Positions 7,794-15,027 of a stretch of 22,576 nt of DNA are shown here, one piece after another. The stretch comes from Deltaproteobacteria bacterium. Its GTDB lineage: Bacteria > Myxococcota > UBA796 > SXON01. Location: assembly GCA_947483545.1 (NCBI GenBank), contig CANKNP010000031.1, positions 1-22,576 on the forward strand, given 5' to 3'. Under the pieces are notes generated by a model that saw only the letters and a list, made by a program, of their open reading frames with translations, ran no database searches and was not told the DNA's origin. A program made the position numbers and the translations under genes. The first letter of the stretch is position 1. The number at the start of each line of letters is the position of its first letter.

Positions 7794-10733
7794 TCAGGAG
7801 GCGTCGCTCGGCAGTCCCACCCCGTTCTCGATGACAGGCGGCGGCGCGCCTTCGTCGGCATCGGGCGCCTGCGCCTCCGCCGCATCGACGGGTGCGGCTG
7901 CATCGCCAGGGCCGGCGGGCTCGAAGCCTTCGACGGCGGGCTCTCCGCCTTCGACAGCGGCTTCGGGCGCGCCGGCCTCTCCCTTCCCGCGCCCGCGCCG
8001 ACGGCGGCTGGTCTTGCCCGGCTCACGCCTCTCTCCGCCGCCCGTTGCCCGGGGCTCCGGAAGCGAAAGCCCCGCCGCCTCCGCGAGCTTCATCATCTCG
8101 ACCGCCGCGCCGCTCATCACGAGCGCGTTGCAACGCTCCATCGCCTCGGCCGCCCGCACATGCACCGGCGAGCCCGGAGGCGTGCGCTGCACCACCTTCT
8201 CGTACTCGGGCACCGCCGCGAACACATAGCCCTGTGCCTCGCGCAACATGCCGCGTGCAAAGTGCGCTTCGTGCGCGTTGCCGTCCAGGCGGAGCGCGGC
8301 ATCGATGCACGTGTCCGCGTCGCTCCACTGCCCGGTGCTGATGGCGATCAGCGCAAGGTCCACGTGGGGGACCGCCGCGCGCTCGTCGAGCTTCGCCGCC
8401 TTCTTCAAGGCCCACACCGCCTGCTCCAGGTCGCCGCCGGTCAGGCGTTGAAGCCGACCCAGGTACAAGTGAGCCAGGTAGTTCTTCGGGTCCTGGTGGA
8501 CCGCGAGCTGCAGGATCTCGTTGGCCGCGGTCTTCCGAGCCTCCTCGTCCAAGCCCCCGCGCTCCACCATCAATGCGCCGAGGCGCGCCAGGTGCAGCCC
8601 GTTGTCGGGGTCCAGCCGGCGGGCCTCTGCCAACGCCTCCTCCGCGAGGTCGAAGGCGCCCCGGATCAAGTAGACCTCGCCGAGCAGCCCGTAGCTGTCG
8701 GGCATCATGGGCTCCAGCGCCTGCGCTTCTTTGAGCGCGACGATGGCCTCATCCAGCTTGCTCTGATCGAGCAGGATCCCCGCCAGCCGCCGCCGAATCC
8801 GCCCGCTCTGGGGAAACGCCGCTGCGGCCCGCTCCAGCGTCGCGATGGCCTTCGCCCGCCCGCCCTTCGCCTTCTCGTTCCAGTTGCACTGCTGGTGGAA
8901 GACCTCCGGCGTCGGGTACCGCTCGGCCTCGGCGAACGCCGCGGCGATCTTGTCGGCGCCGGCGTTCAACGCGATCAACAGCTCCGCGCGCATCAACAGC
9001 AACTCGGGGTTCGCGGGGTCTTGGGCGAGCGTCTCGTTGAGACGCTGCTCCGCCAGCTCGGGGCGCGCGCCCTTGGAACGGATCAGCCCGCGGATGGACT
9101 CGAGCGCCGGGTCCCCGTCCGGGAACGGCAGCTTCCAGCGGTTCCGGATCTTTCGCGACGCGAACAGAAGGCGGTTGCCCTGTTGCGCGAACGCGAGCTT
9201 CTCCTGGCTCTTGTCATCGAGCTTCACGGCCGCCTTCAGGATCTCCTCGCCGATGTACTCCAGCAGGGGGTACTCCTCGCGAACGTCCAGCGCGTCACGC
9301 ACCAGGGCGTGCACGCTGTAGAGCTTCTCGCCCTTCAGATCCCGCTGGTCCAGCAGGCCCGAGGCCAAGAGATCCATCCGCATCTGGCGGTCCACGTGAA
9401 CGCCCTCGAACTCCGACTGGCGGATCGGGCTCGGAAAGTGGGCGAGCACGACCAGCGCGGCCCGCTGCGGCTCGCTGAGCTGCTTCAGCGCACGCTCACA
9501 GCGGCGGCGCAACACGTCCGGCGCGTTCGCGTTGTCCATCGACATGAACCGCGGATTCTCGACGAAGTCCGCGCGGGTCTCCGGGTCGCGGCAGGCGACG
9601 GCGAAGAGCCGAGCGGCGAACGGGTGCCCGTGGATGCGCTCCTGGATCGGGCCGAAGTTGTCCCGCGGGAAGTCCTCGACCCGGTAGGCCTCGAAGATCT
9701 GGTGCAGCTCCTTGCCCTTCAACCCGCCGAGCTCCAGCACTGCCAGCTCGCGACCCTCGCCCTCACGGTAGAACCGCGGGCGGATCGTAGAGGTGAAGAT
9801 CACGCGCATCCCATACCGGTGCGTCAGCAGCGCGCGCAGCAGCATCTCCAACCGGCCTTCGCGGTGGAAGGTGCCGTCCCGACGGAGGGCGTGCTCCAGG
9901 CGCTCGATCACCAGCACGCGATTCGCCAGCTTGTCGTTGGACAGCGCGGCGATCGCCATCGCGACGAGATCGGTCGGCGCCGGGCGGTTCGCGGGGTTGC
10001 GGAGCGCGTCGCCCAGCGTGTTGTCGCCCACCTCGGCGGCCAACAGCGCGATGCGCGCGAACAACGCGTCGGCCTCGGAGCCCCAGCCGACCAGGAAGTC
10101 AGGCAGGCGCGTGAGCCCCTCGGCGCTGGACAACGCATGCTCGATCAGCCAGCGTTTGCCGATGCCGTGCGATCCGGCGATGACCATGGGCCCGCCGGCA
10201 TCGAGGAACCCCGCCAGCGTCGCCAGCTCCTCCTCCCGGCCGACGAACTGGATCTTGGGGGCGCCGCCCGCCTTCTTCTTCGGCTCCTCCACCTTCGCCG
10301 CGACCGCCGCAGGCGCCGCGACCGCCTTCGGCACCGGCAGGCCCTTCAAGAAGTCCTTCCCGTTCTTCTTCTCGTGCTCCATCTTCAGGAGCCGCAGGGG
10401 CGTCGGCAGCGCGAAGGGGTTGAACGCCCGTGCGACCACGATCAACCTGGGCTTCTGGGCCACGCCGGCGACCAGACCCGCGAGCGTGTTGAGCCCCACC
10501 GCGTCCGCCGCGTCGGGCTCGATGAGCACCAGCACGCCGCCTTCCCGCATCGCATGGGCGCTTCCTTCGGCGGTCAACGCCACCGCTGGGCTCTTCGGCT
10601 CGCCGGAGAGCACCACAGAGGGCACACCTCCCCGGTGACGCAGCTCGCCGAGCGTCTCGACGTCCGTGAGCGACTTCGCTCCGAAAGCGAGGAGGCAACG
10701 ACCTTCCTGGATGGCGATTTCTGCACGGCTCAT
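7794..10733 (-). CDS. Large STAND-like NTPase with C-terminal tetratricopeptide repeats
   Basis: The product has 979 residues. The ATG at 10733 has an AAGG site 10 nt upstream. Residues 1-110 form an alpha/beta N-terminal domain (GRCLLAFGAKSL, then GGVLVLIEPD, then PRLIVVARAF), perhaps a TIR/SIR2-like or other Rossmann-type module; a charged linker follows to about 160. The NTPase has an entry motif FVGREEELATLAGFL, Walker A GSHGIGK (187-193) followed by Arg rather than Ser/Thr, and a Walker-B-like VLVIERLE with E277. A winged-helix-like region comes next (PQRAALVVLAHFPSPI). About 550-880 is a run of TPRs (AEQRLNETLAQDPANPELLL and similar). The tail (about 895-979) is a basic patch followed by a Pro/Ala/Glu-rich stretch. 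The architecture is that of ATP-driven signalling or scaffold proteins. Whether it acts in defence or regulation cannot be told. Confidence 0.85.
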   Translation of the reverse strand: MSRAEIAIQEGRCLLAFGAKSLTDVETLGELRHRGGVPSVVLSGEPKSPAVALTAEGSAHAMREGGVLVLIEPDAADAVGLNTLAGLVAGVAQKPRLIVVARAFNPFALPTPLRLLKMEHEKKNGKDFLKGLPVPKAVAAPAAVAAKVEEPKKKAGGAPKIQFVGREEELATLAGFLDAGGPMVIAGSHGIGKRWLIEHALSSAEGLTRLPDFLVGWGSEADALFARIALLAAEVGDNTLGDALRNPANRPAPTDLVAMAIAALSNDKLANRVLVIERLEHALRRDGTFHREGRLEMLLRALLTHRYGMRVIFTSTIRPRFYREGEGRELAVLELGGLKGKELHQIFEAYRVEDFPRDNFGPIQERIHGHPFAARLFAVACRDPETRADFVENPRFMSMDNANAPDVLRRRCERALKQLSEPQRAALVVLAHFPSPIRQSEFEGVHVDRQMRMDLLASGLLDQRDLKGEKLYSVHALVRDALDVREEYPLLEYIGEEILKAAVKLDDKSQEKLAFAQQGNRLLFASRKIRNRWKLPFPDGDPALESIRGLIRSKGARPELAEQRLNETLAQDPANPELLLMRAELLIALNAGADKIAAAFAEAERYPTPEVFHQQCNWNEKAKGGRAKAIATLERAAAAFPQSGRIRRRLAGILLDQSKLDEAIVALKEAQALEPMMPDSYGLLGEVYLIRGAFDLAEEALAEARRLDPDNGLHLARLGALMVERGGLDEEARKTAANEILQLAVHQDPKNYLAHLYLGRLQRLTGGDLEQAVWALKKAAKLDERAAVPHVDLALIAISTGQWSDADTCIDAALRLDGNAHEAHFARGMLREAQGYVFAAVPEYEKVVQRTPPGSPVHVRAAEAMERCNALVMSGAAVEMMKLAEAAGLSLPEPRATGGGERREPGKTSRRRRGRGKGEAGAPEAAVEGGEPAVEGFEPAGPGDAAAPVDAAEAQAPDADEGAPPPVIENGVGLPSDAS

Positions 10734-10941
10734 AGAACTACCTTGGGGGGGTCGCGCGGTAACCCTGGGAACCGTGGGCCGCCAACAAGGGGGGCGGGCA
10801 CAGATCCCCGGGAGCTGTGGTCGCCGGGTTCGTCGAGACCGCGGGGCCGTTCGGACGGATGGGCGGCTCTGAGCGATCCCTGCGCCGCCCATCCGGGCCG
10901 TGGGACGCCGCTGATCACCGGGTGGGCGGGCCTCGCTCGAA
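10734..10941. other. Intergenic region with a hairpin
   Basis: About 208 bp separate the NTPase-TPR start and the stop of the L7/L12-like gene, both read on the minus strand. The region holds the 12-bp inverted repeat listed separately and the ribosome binding site of the NTPase gene. No coding sequence or clear promoter was seen. Confidence 0.5.
10856..10895 (-). terminator. Perfect 12-bp inverted repeat, possible terminator
   Basis: The arms CGGATGGGCGGC (10856-10867) and GCCGCCCATCCG (10884-10895) are exact reverse complements around a 16-nt loop. The hairpin lies 46 nt past the stop of the minus-strand L7/L12-like gene, where a terminator would be expected. No U tract follows on either strand, so it may instead be an RNA-processing stem or a protein-binding palindrome. 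Confidence 0.45.
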
Positions 10942-11331
10942 TCAGGGCGCTGACGCCGCCAACTGCTCCACCGGCCCGACGATCTCCACCCGGACGCCGA
11001 GCAACCTGAGCGTCTTTTCGTGGATCGCCGCGTACTCGTCCGGCACCAGGATCTCCCGGGGGATGCCGTCGAGCACATCGTCTGTGATCGCCTTGGCGTC
11101 CCGCAAGCGCATCCCCACCACATCGCGCAGGTAGCGCGTGTGGTGCACCTTGAGGATTCCGGGCTCTGCGCCTTGGATGCGGAGGGTCGTCATAGGAACT
11201 TCCGCTTGAACGATAGCCGCGATGGGGTCCGGGGTCCAGTTCCCCGCTGCGCCCGTGGCCGCCCCGGTCACTCGTTGCCCACCGTCGATGACGATCTCGT
11301 CTACGTCCAGCTCGGCCATCAGCCACCACAT
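10942..11331 (-). CDS. Small protein with ribosomal L7/L12 C-terminal-like domain
   Basis: With the ATG at 11331 the product has 129 residues. The last 83, from an internal Met at 11193, follow the L7/L12 C-terminal pattern: a first strand (TLRIQGA), GILKVHHTRYLRDVVGMRLRDAKAITDDV for the KI-VIK-VR-tGLgLKEAKdLV helix-turn-helix, a Pro-turn (IPREILVPDE), helix AAIHEKTLRLLG and a last strand VRVEIVG. L7/L12 uses this fold to contact translation GTPases; here it is free-standing and beside rsgA, a ribosome-linked GTPase. The N-terminal about 45 residues (MAELDVDEIVIDGG) have coding-like codons, so I prefer a start upstream of 11193. The internal ATG has a better GGAAG site and is the main alternative. 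An ATG at 11445 would overlap rsgA, and its first codons look non-coding. Confidence 0.65.
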   Translation of the reverse strand: MWWLMAELDVDEIVIDGGQRVTGAATGAAGNWTPDPIAAIVQAEVPMTTLRIQGAEPGILKVHHTRYLRDVVGMRLRDAKAITDDVLDGIPREILVPDEYAAIHEKTLRLLGVRVEIVGPVEQLAASAP

Positions 11332-11405
11332 CGCCTGCTGGAGGCGAGAGGCGCCGAGGCTGTTCGGGCCTGCCCCGTCAACGTGCAGGCGGAGTAGAAG
11401 CCCCC

Positions 11406-12350
11406 ATGCGCGACACCGACGACGACGAAGGCGGGTTCCAGCCATTCTCCGCGGGCCGATCCCGCGCCGCCAAGATCAAGAAGCCTGAAGGTGAGCCCAC
11501 GGCCACCGTCGTGGAGATGGTGGGCAAGTGGGTGCGTGTGCGGCTCGACCCCGCGGAGGCCTTGAAGCGTCGGTGCACCGAAGCGCGGCTGAAGGTGCGT
11601 GCGGAGGTCGTCGCGGGGGATCGCGTCTGGATCGACGACGAAGGGGAGAACGCGGTCGTCGGGGGGTTTCAGCCCCGCCGGACCGAGCTTCGCCGCAGCG
11701 GGAACAGCGGCGTGCGGGTCGTGTGCGCGAACGCGGACGTGCTCGCGATCGTGTCGGCCTCGCAGGATCCGCCGTTCCGGCCGGGGCTCGTGGACCGGAT
11801 GATGGTCGCGGCCTCGGCAGCGGGGATGCAATCGGCGCTGGTGCTCAACAAGTGCGACACGGGCATGCCTGAGGAGGTGCTGGAGCGCCTCGCCCGGTAC
11901 GAGGCGATCGGGGTGCAGGTGTTCTTGCTCTCGGCGCTGCAGGCGAAGAACCTGGAAGGTTTCCAGGATTCGCTACGCGGCAAGACGACCGTCCTGGCCG
12001 GCCACTCGGGCGTGGGCAAGAGCTCGCTGCTGCGCGCGCTGGTCCCAAACGCGGTCCGGGAGGTCGGATCGGTGGACGAGTGGGGCCGCGGGCGCCACAC
12101 CACCACGGGAGCGTGCGCGTTTGAATTGGCAGACGGCGCCGGTATTGTCGTCGATATGCCGGGGGTGCGTGAGTACGGCGTCGGCTTCGTGCTCAAAGAG
12201 GAGCTGCGGACGCACTTTCCGGAGCTCAAGGACCTCCGTTGCAAATACGCCGACTGTCTGCACAACGGGGAGGATGGCTGCCTCGCAGAGGAAGCGTGCG
12301 AGGAGGAGCGGCTCGCGAGCTATCAGAAGTTGTTGGAGGAGTGTGTGTAG
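11406..12350 (+). CDS. rsgA: Ribosome small-subunit-dependent GTPase RsgA
   Basis: The product has 314 residues. It shows the circularly permuted GTPase order of the RsgA/YjeQ family: an N-terminal OB-like region (about 30-105), G4 NKCD at 148-151, then the P-loop GHSGVGKSS at 199-207, G2 with the HTTT segment, and G3 DMPG at 250-253. The zinc knuckle follows as C279, C284, H286 and C292 (CKYADCLHNGEDGC), which is complete. The enzyme binds the 30S subunit and uses GTP hydrolysis in its late maturation, releasing RbfA. The ATG at 11406 has a GGAG site about 11 nt upstream. The gene is divergent from the L7/L12-like gene and is the last recognisable core gene before the accessory island. Confidence 0.96.
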   Translation: MRDTDDDEGGFQPFSAGRSRAAKIKKPEGEPTATVVEMVGKWVRVRLDPAEALKRRCTEARLKVRAEVVAGDRVWIDDEGENAVVGGFQPRRTELRRSGNSGVRVVCANADVLAIVSASQDPPFRPGLVDRMMVAASAAGMQSALVLNKCDTGMPEEVLERLARYEAIGVQVFLLSALQAKNLEGFQDSLRGKTTVLAGHSGVGKSSLLRALVPNAVREVGSVDEWGRGRHTTTGACAFELADGAGIVVDMPGVREYGVGFVLKEELRTHFPELKDLRCKYADCLHNGEDGCLAEEACEEERLASYQKLLEECV

Positions 12351-12377
12351 GGGCGAAAAGAGGGAGCGGGTTCCTGC

Positions 12378-12383
12378 TACACT
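12378..12383 (+). promoter_or_regulatory. Possible leaderless -10 box (TACACT)
   Basis: TACACT ends six nt before an ATG at 12390, the same spacing as the -10 box and ATG of the toxin-antitoxin operon. Transcription could start at or next to that ATG. The frame opened there does not look coding past the G tract, so this may be chance or may drive a short upstream peptide. Confidence 0.25.
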
Positions 12384-12464
12384 CACGACATGTTGTGCTC
12401 ACCACCGAGGACGGAGATCCCCGAACCGGCCGGCAACAATTTCTCAGAATCTGCGGGTTTGGCC

Positions 12465-12496
12465 TTGACAGCCCTGGGGGGGGGGGGGGGTAGACT
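12465..12496 (+). promoter_or_regulatory. Candidate phase-variable promoter with G15 spacer
   Basis: A consensus -35 hexamer TTGACA (12465-12470) is followed by a -10-like TAGACT (12491-12496, four of six consensus bases). The spacer is 20 nt: GCCCT followed by 15 consecutive G (12476-12490). The best spacer for housekeeping sigma factors is 17 nt. Slipped-strand changes of the tract would therefore move expression between off or weak (20) and strong (17, G12). The predicted start is near 12503, just ahead of the three-gene cassette. This is the layout of known phase-variable promoters in Neisseria. The tract length needs read-level confirmation, since homopolymers are error-prone. Confidence 0.6.
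12476..12490 (+). repeat. Homopolymeric tract of 15 G
   Basis: Fifteen uninterrupted G lie in intergenic DNA. It is the longest homopolymer seen in the window; the next is about eight G near 6559 inside the repeat-protein gene. Tracts this long are hypermutable by strand slippage. Confidence 0.95.
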
Positions 12497-12507
12497 TCCG
12501 GTAGCGC

Positions 12508-13029
12508 TTGGCTCATTCCGGGCGAAGCGGGCCGGCACCGCCGGAAACCTCGCATCCGCAAAGGGGATCCATCCTCCTGTCCACCTGTTCAAGCAACAAG
12601 AGCTCCATCAACTTGCGCGCGCTTCCGGGCGCCACCCTGGTCCTCGATCTCGCCGAGGACCAGGTCTTCTCGGCCACCCAGCTCGTCGCGGGGGGCTTGT
12701 TCGACGAGTACGTGCTCACCGACGCCTCCTTCGCGGTCACCGGACCCGGCATCGTGGACATCGTGATCCACGCCGAGGGCACCAATTTCACCGCCAACTT
12801 CAACTACGACGTCCGGCTGCAATACAAGTTCAAGTACGGGGCCTGGTCGGACGTCTCGCTGCTGGGGTTGCGCACGATTGGCGACTACGTGATCGGCACG
12901 GCCTTCACCGACCGCACCAAGCTCGGCATGCAGATCCGCCTCGTGCTTCGCACACAGTCCTCCGGCGGGACCGCCCAGCGCGGGAACCTCACCATCAGCG
13001 CGGCGATCCGCATGTACAACGGGTCCTGA
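12508..13029 (+). CDS. Unrecognised beta-rich protein, first gene of the cassette
   Basis: The frame is open from a TTG at 12508, just after an in-frame TAG at 12502, to 13029. The maximum product is 173 residues. I do not recognise it. From about residue 35 the sequence is a convincing folded domain with many alternating strands (ATLVLDLAEDQVF, then GIVDIVIHAEG, then YDVRLQYKFKYG, then GMQIRLVLRTQ, ending LTISAAIRMYNGS). This suggests a beta sandwich or jelly roll, as in tail-fibre, capsid or adhesin modules; that is inference. The N-terminal stretch before residue 35 is polar and poorly coding, so the true start may be a TTG at 12613 or a rare codon after the purine-rich AAAGGGGA near 12560. 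It lies downstream of the G-tract promoter, and the next gene starts 2 nt after its stop. Confidence 0.6.
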   Translation: MAHSGRSGPAPPETSHPQRGSILLSTCSSNKSSINLRALPGATLVLDLAEDQVFSATQLVAGGLFDEYVLTDASFAVTGPGIVDIVIHAEGTNFTANFNYDVRLQYKFKYGAWSDVSLLGLRTIGDYVIGTAFTDRTKLGMQIRLVLRTQSSGGTAQRGNLTISAAIRMYNGS

Positions 13030-13031
13030 TC

Positions 13032-14191
13032 ATGCGCGCCCCTGGGGATTCGGTGGGCTTCGTACCGGGCTTCGGGGGCCGCACCTTTCGGGTGACCGAG
13101 ACGACCATGGATGGGAAGCGGTGTCGGATCCTTGGCTTCCCTGAACCCCGACCGAGCGTCGAGGAGCGCCAGGAGCGGGAGCGGGAGCGGGTCCAACGGG
13201 CACGGGCGTTCGCCCAGGGCGAGGCGTTCAAAAGCCCGGAGGGTCGCCGATCCCTCCTCGAACGGGCGGGACTGCGCTCCAGCCCCCCGCCGCCGGGGGA
13301 GCAACCGGACGTGGACATCGACATTCCGGTGCCGGACGAGGATATTCCAGGGAACAAGCCGCACCCGCCGCGGGTGAGCACTACCGTTCGCTGCTACTGG
13401 TACACGTGGTGGGAGGAAGGTCCGAACGCGATCACCGCGAAGCCCGGTCCTGTGGGGGGCCTGCCTACGCTGTCGCCGTTCGACGCATGTGACCCGGAAT
13501 GGGTAGACCCGGCTACTGAATTCACCGTGTGTATGGAGGACGGGTTCACCTTTGCGGAGGCGGTGACCCGGTTGGGACCGAGCTGGGAAGAGAAAGCCTG
13601 GCACAGCATCAACCAGATGTTCGAGGGCCAGCGCCTTTCGGACGATGCCTTCGCCGCGCTCTTGCCGCCCCGCGGGGAGGGTTTGGGTGAATGGGAGGCG
13701 TATTGGGACCCCTCACCGACAGGGATGAACTACACTCCGGCCAACGCGACCCCTCGGCTAACCGTGCTGCGCGCCGCGTTGGACCTGATCGTAGGGTTCT
13801 CTGCGGGCATTCCCATAGAGGTGAAGGGCCATGAGGTGCGCAAGCATGTGCTGGGGCCGATCCGGCAGGGTTGGATGGAGTACCATCTATCGGGAGGGTG
13901 GAACGACCACGATCATCGAGGATGTGCTGCAGGTCTTGGTGTCACTCACGCCATCCACCGGGCAGGCGATCGTGGACATTCTCCGGTACGGCGTGGGTAA
14001 CACGTACCTCTCCTCTCAACTGCAAGGGACCCCGATCGCGACGATGTTGCGAGACATGGAGGATCTCATCGTTCACACGGCCTTTGCAGGGCAGAGGTCG
14101 CGAGATCCCCCTGCCCGAAGACCCTCGCTCGCCCCCGGGCGGCGATGGCGATGGCACCACGGTAATCATCGACGGGGTCACCACTCTATGA
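13032..14191 (+). pseudogene. Unrecognised gene split by two +1 frameshifts
   Basis: The frame opens at the ATG at 13032, 2 nt after the previous stop, and is coding-like to about 13895. The uninterrupted frame then continues as nonsense to a stop at 14000. Coding signal moves by +1 at about 13895 (into IIEDVLQVLVSL) and by +1 again at about 14090 (into REIPLPEDP, ending VIIDGVTTL). The stop at 14189-14191 overlaps the next ATG as ATGA. Removing one G from each GGG run near 13896 and 14089 restores one frame of about 385 codons. Visible features are a charged RQERERERV helix, a Pro/Asp-rich linker (PDVDIDIPVPDEDIP), a Trp/Cys-containing middle (YWYTWWEEGPN) and a repeated GTTxII motif near the C-terminus. 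I do not recognise the family. It could be a recent pseudogene, sequencing indels or, less likely, programmed shifting. Confidence 0.6.
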
Positions 14192-14559
14192 TCCCCGTGT
14201 TCACGCTTCTGCTCACCGCGTGCTTGCCGGATTGTCCGCAGCCGGAGGATCGGTTTGACATTACCACCCTGCCCTATGAGCCAAGCGACGGGCGCGGAGC
14301 CGACACAGCAGCCTCCGATGCCTTTGTTTGCAGCGACGGCGAACTCTACCGGGGCATGGTCGGGCTGGAAAATCCCGCCTACGACATCCTCAACTGCAAC
14401 CTCTGCTGGTGCGTCCAGGAGGGCACCTACTGCGTGCTCGACTCGCACTTCGAGGAATGGTGGCAGGAGAAGGGAAGTGGGCGACTGACTGGCCAGCGAT
14501 CGACGTTGCCGTTCACGGGAATGAAGACGGTCAGCGGCGTGGAGTGCAACCCGTTGTGA
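14188..14559 (+). CDS. Small Cys-rich putative lipoprotein, third gene of the cassette
   Basis: The product has 123 residues. The ATG at 14188 overlaps the previous stop as ATGA. The N-terminus MIPVFTLLLTAC ends in a lipobox-like LTAC, but it is unusually short (11 residues before the Cys) and has no basic residue, so export is uncertain. The mature part has a CLPDCPQ start, a DELYRG-like stretch (CSDGELYRGMVG) and a cluster CNLCWC followed by GTYCVLD, then EEWWQEKG. Six or more cysteines suggest disulfides or metal binding in an extracytoplasmic location. I do not recognise a family. Its first 54 bp recur, with about six mismatches, at 14579, so the region has undergone a partial tandem duplication. 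Confidence 0.6.
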   Translation: MIPVFTLLLTACLPDCPQPEDRFDITTLPYEPSDGRGADTAASDAFVCSDGELYRGMVGLENPAYDILNCNLCWCVQEGTYCVLDSHFEEWWQEKGSGRLTGQRSTLPFTGMKTVSGVECNPL

Positions 14560-14578
14560 GCTTCTGGGTCACGAGGCG

Positions 14579-14790
14579 ATGATCCCGGTGCTCACGCTCC
14601 CGCTCGCCGGGTGCTTGCCGGATTGTCCGCAGGGGATCGCCACCAGCAGATCCACATCGTTTTACCGACTGCGGATGCGTCCACGGACTCGGCGAAGGTT
14701 CGACTACGCCTTCGACGAAGTGTCTGGCGGCTTGCCCACCGATCCGGAATCCCCGCTCCCCTACGCCGCAGGGACCGACGGCCCCCCCCG
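14579..14790 (+). pseudogene. Degraded partial copy of the upstream small lipoprotein gene
   Basis: The ATG at 14579 starts MIPVLTLPLAGCLPDCPQ, nearly the same as the first 18 residues of the previous gene. About 48 of 54 bases match. After that the similarity breaks. A +1 shift would bring in DRHQQIHIVLP, which weakly resembles the DRFDITTLP that follows in the intact copy, and later codons (FDEVSGGLPTDPESP) return to the first frame. No intact product of the same kind can be assembled, so this is a decayed or diverged duplicate. The end given is approximate. Confidence 0.5.
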
Positions 14791-14810
14791 GCGGCGCCCC
14801 ACCCCCATAG

Positions 14811-14897
14811 TCCCTGGATCCACCCCGATGCCCACGGGCGTCCCGCGGCCCGCCTCCTCCTGCGGCCCCGGGTCCCAAGCCCGCACCTTTCCCCCCT
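14811..14897. repeat. 87-bp dispersed direct repeat, copy 1
   Basis: The segment starting TCCCTGGATCC and running to the CCCCCCTC at 14889-14896 matches 15863-15949 at about 80 of 87 positions without gaps. It contains a small stem CGGGC/GCCCG near its centre and a second TGCGG/CCGCA stem near its end; both are kept in the other copy. It lies in non-coding DNA between the lipoprotein remnant and the toxin-antitoxin operon. The stretch 14898-15015 between it and the antitoxin promoter holds nothing else I can identify. Confidence 0.85.
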
Positions 14898-15015
14898 CAG
14901 CCACCCGGACCGTCACCGAAAAAGCCCGGTCGTCCGCGTCCAGCTGGCCGCCCACGCCGTCGTGGTCCCGCGGCTGCACATCGCGGCGAGCCTGCCGACG
15001 GGCTCCCACCGTGGC

Positions 15016-15021
15016 TATACT
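15016..15021 (+). promoter_or_regulatory. -10 box of the toxin-antitoxin operon, probably leaderless
   Basis: TATACT matches the -10 consensus at five of six positions and ends six nt before the antitoxin ATG at 15028. The expected transcription start is therefore the A of the ATG. No ribosome binding site would fit between them. No convincing -35 was seen. Confidence 0.5.
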
Positions 15022-15027
15022 CAGGCC

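Noticed and set aside
8160..11009. 949-residue plus-strand frame across the NTPase-TPR gene
   Set aside because: The minus-strand frame carries Walker motifs and TPRs; this one has only Leu/Arg/Gln-rich shadow sequence.
11222..11290. tRNA-like stretch (GGTCCAGTTCCCC) upstream of rsgA
   Set aside because: No cloverleaf can be drawn: acceptor and anticodon stems are missing, and the stretch reads well as coding on the minus strand.
12390..14000. Reading the G tract as a coding contingency switch in a 536-codon frame from the ATG at 12390
   Set aside because: Between the tract and 13032 that frame lies out of frame with the better-coding beta-rich gene. Changing the tract by one or two G leads to stops at 12502 or 12491, so slippage cannot fuse the ATG to the downstream gene. 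The promoter explanation fits better.
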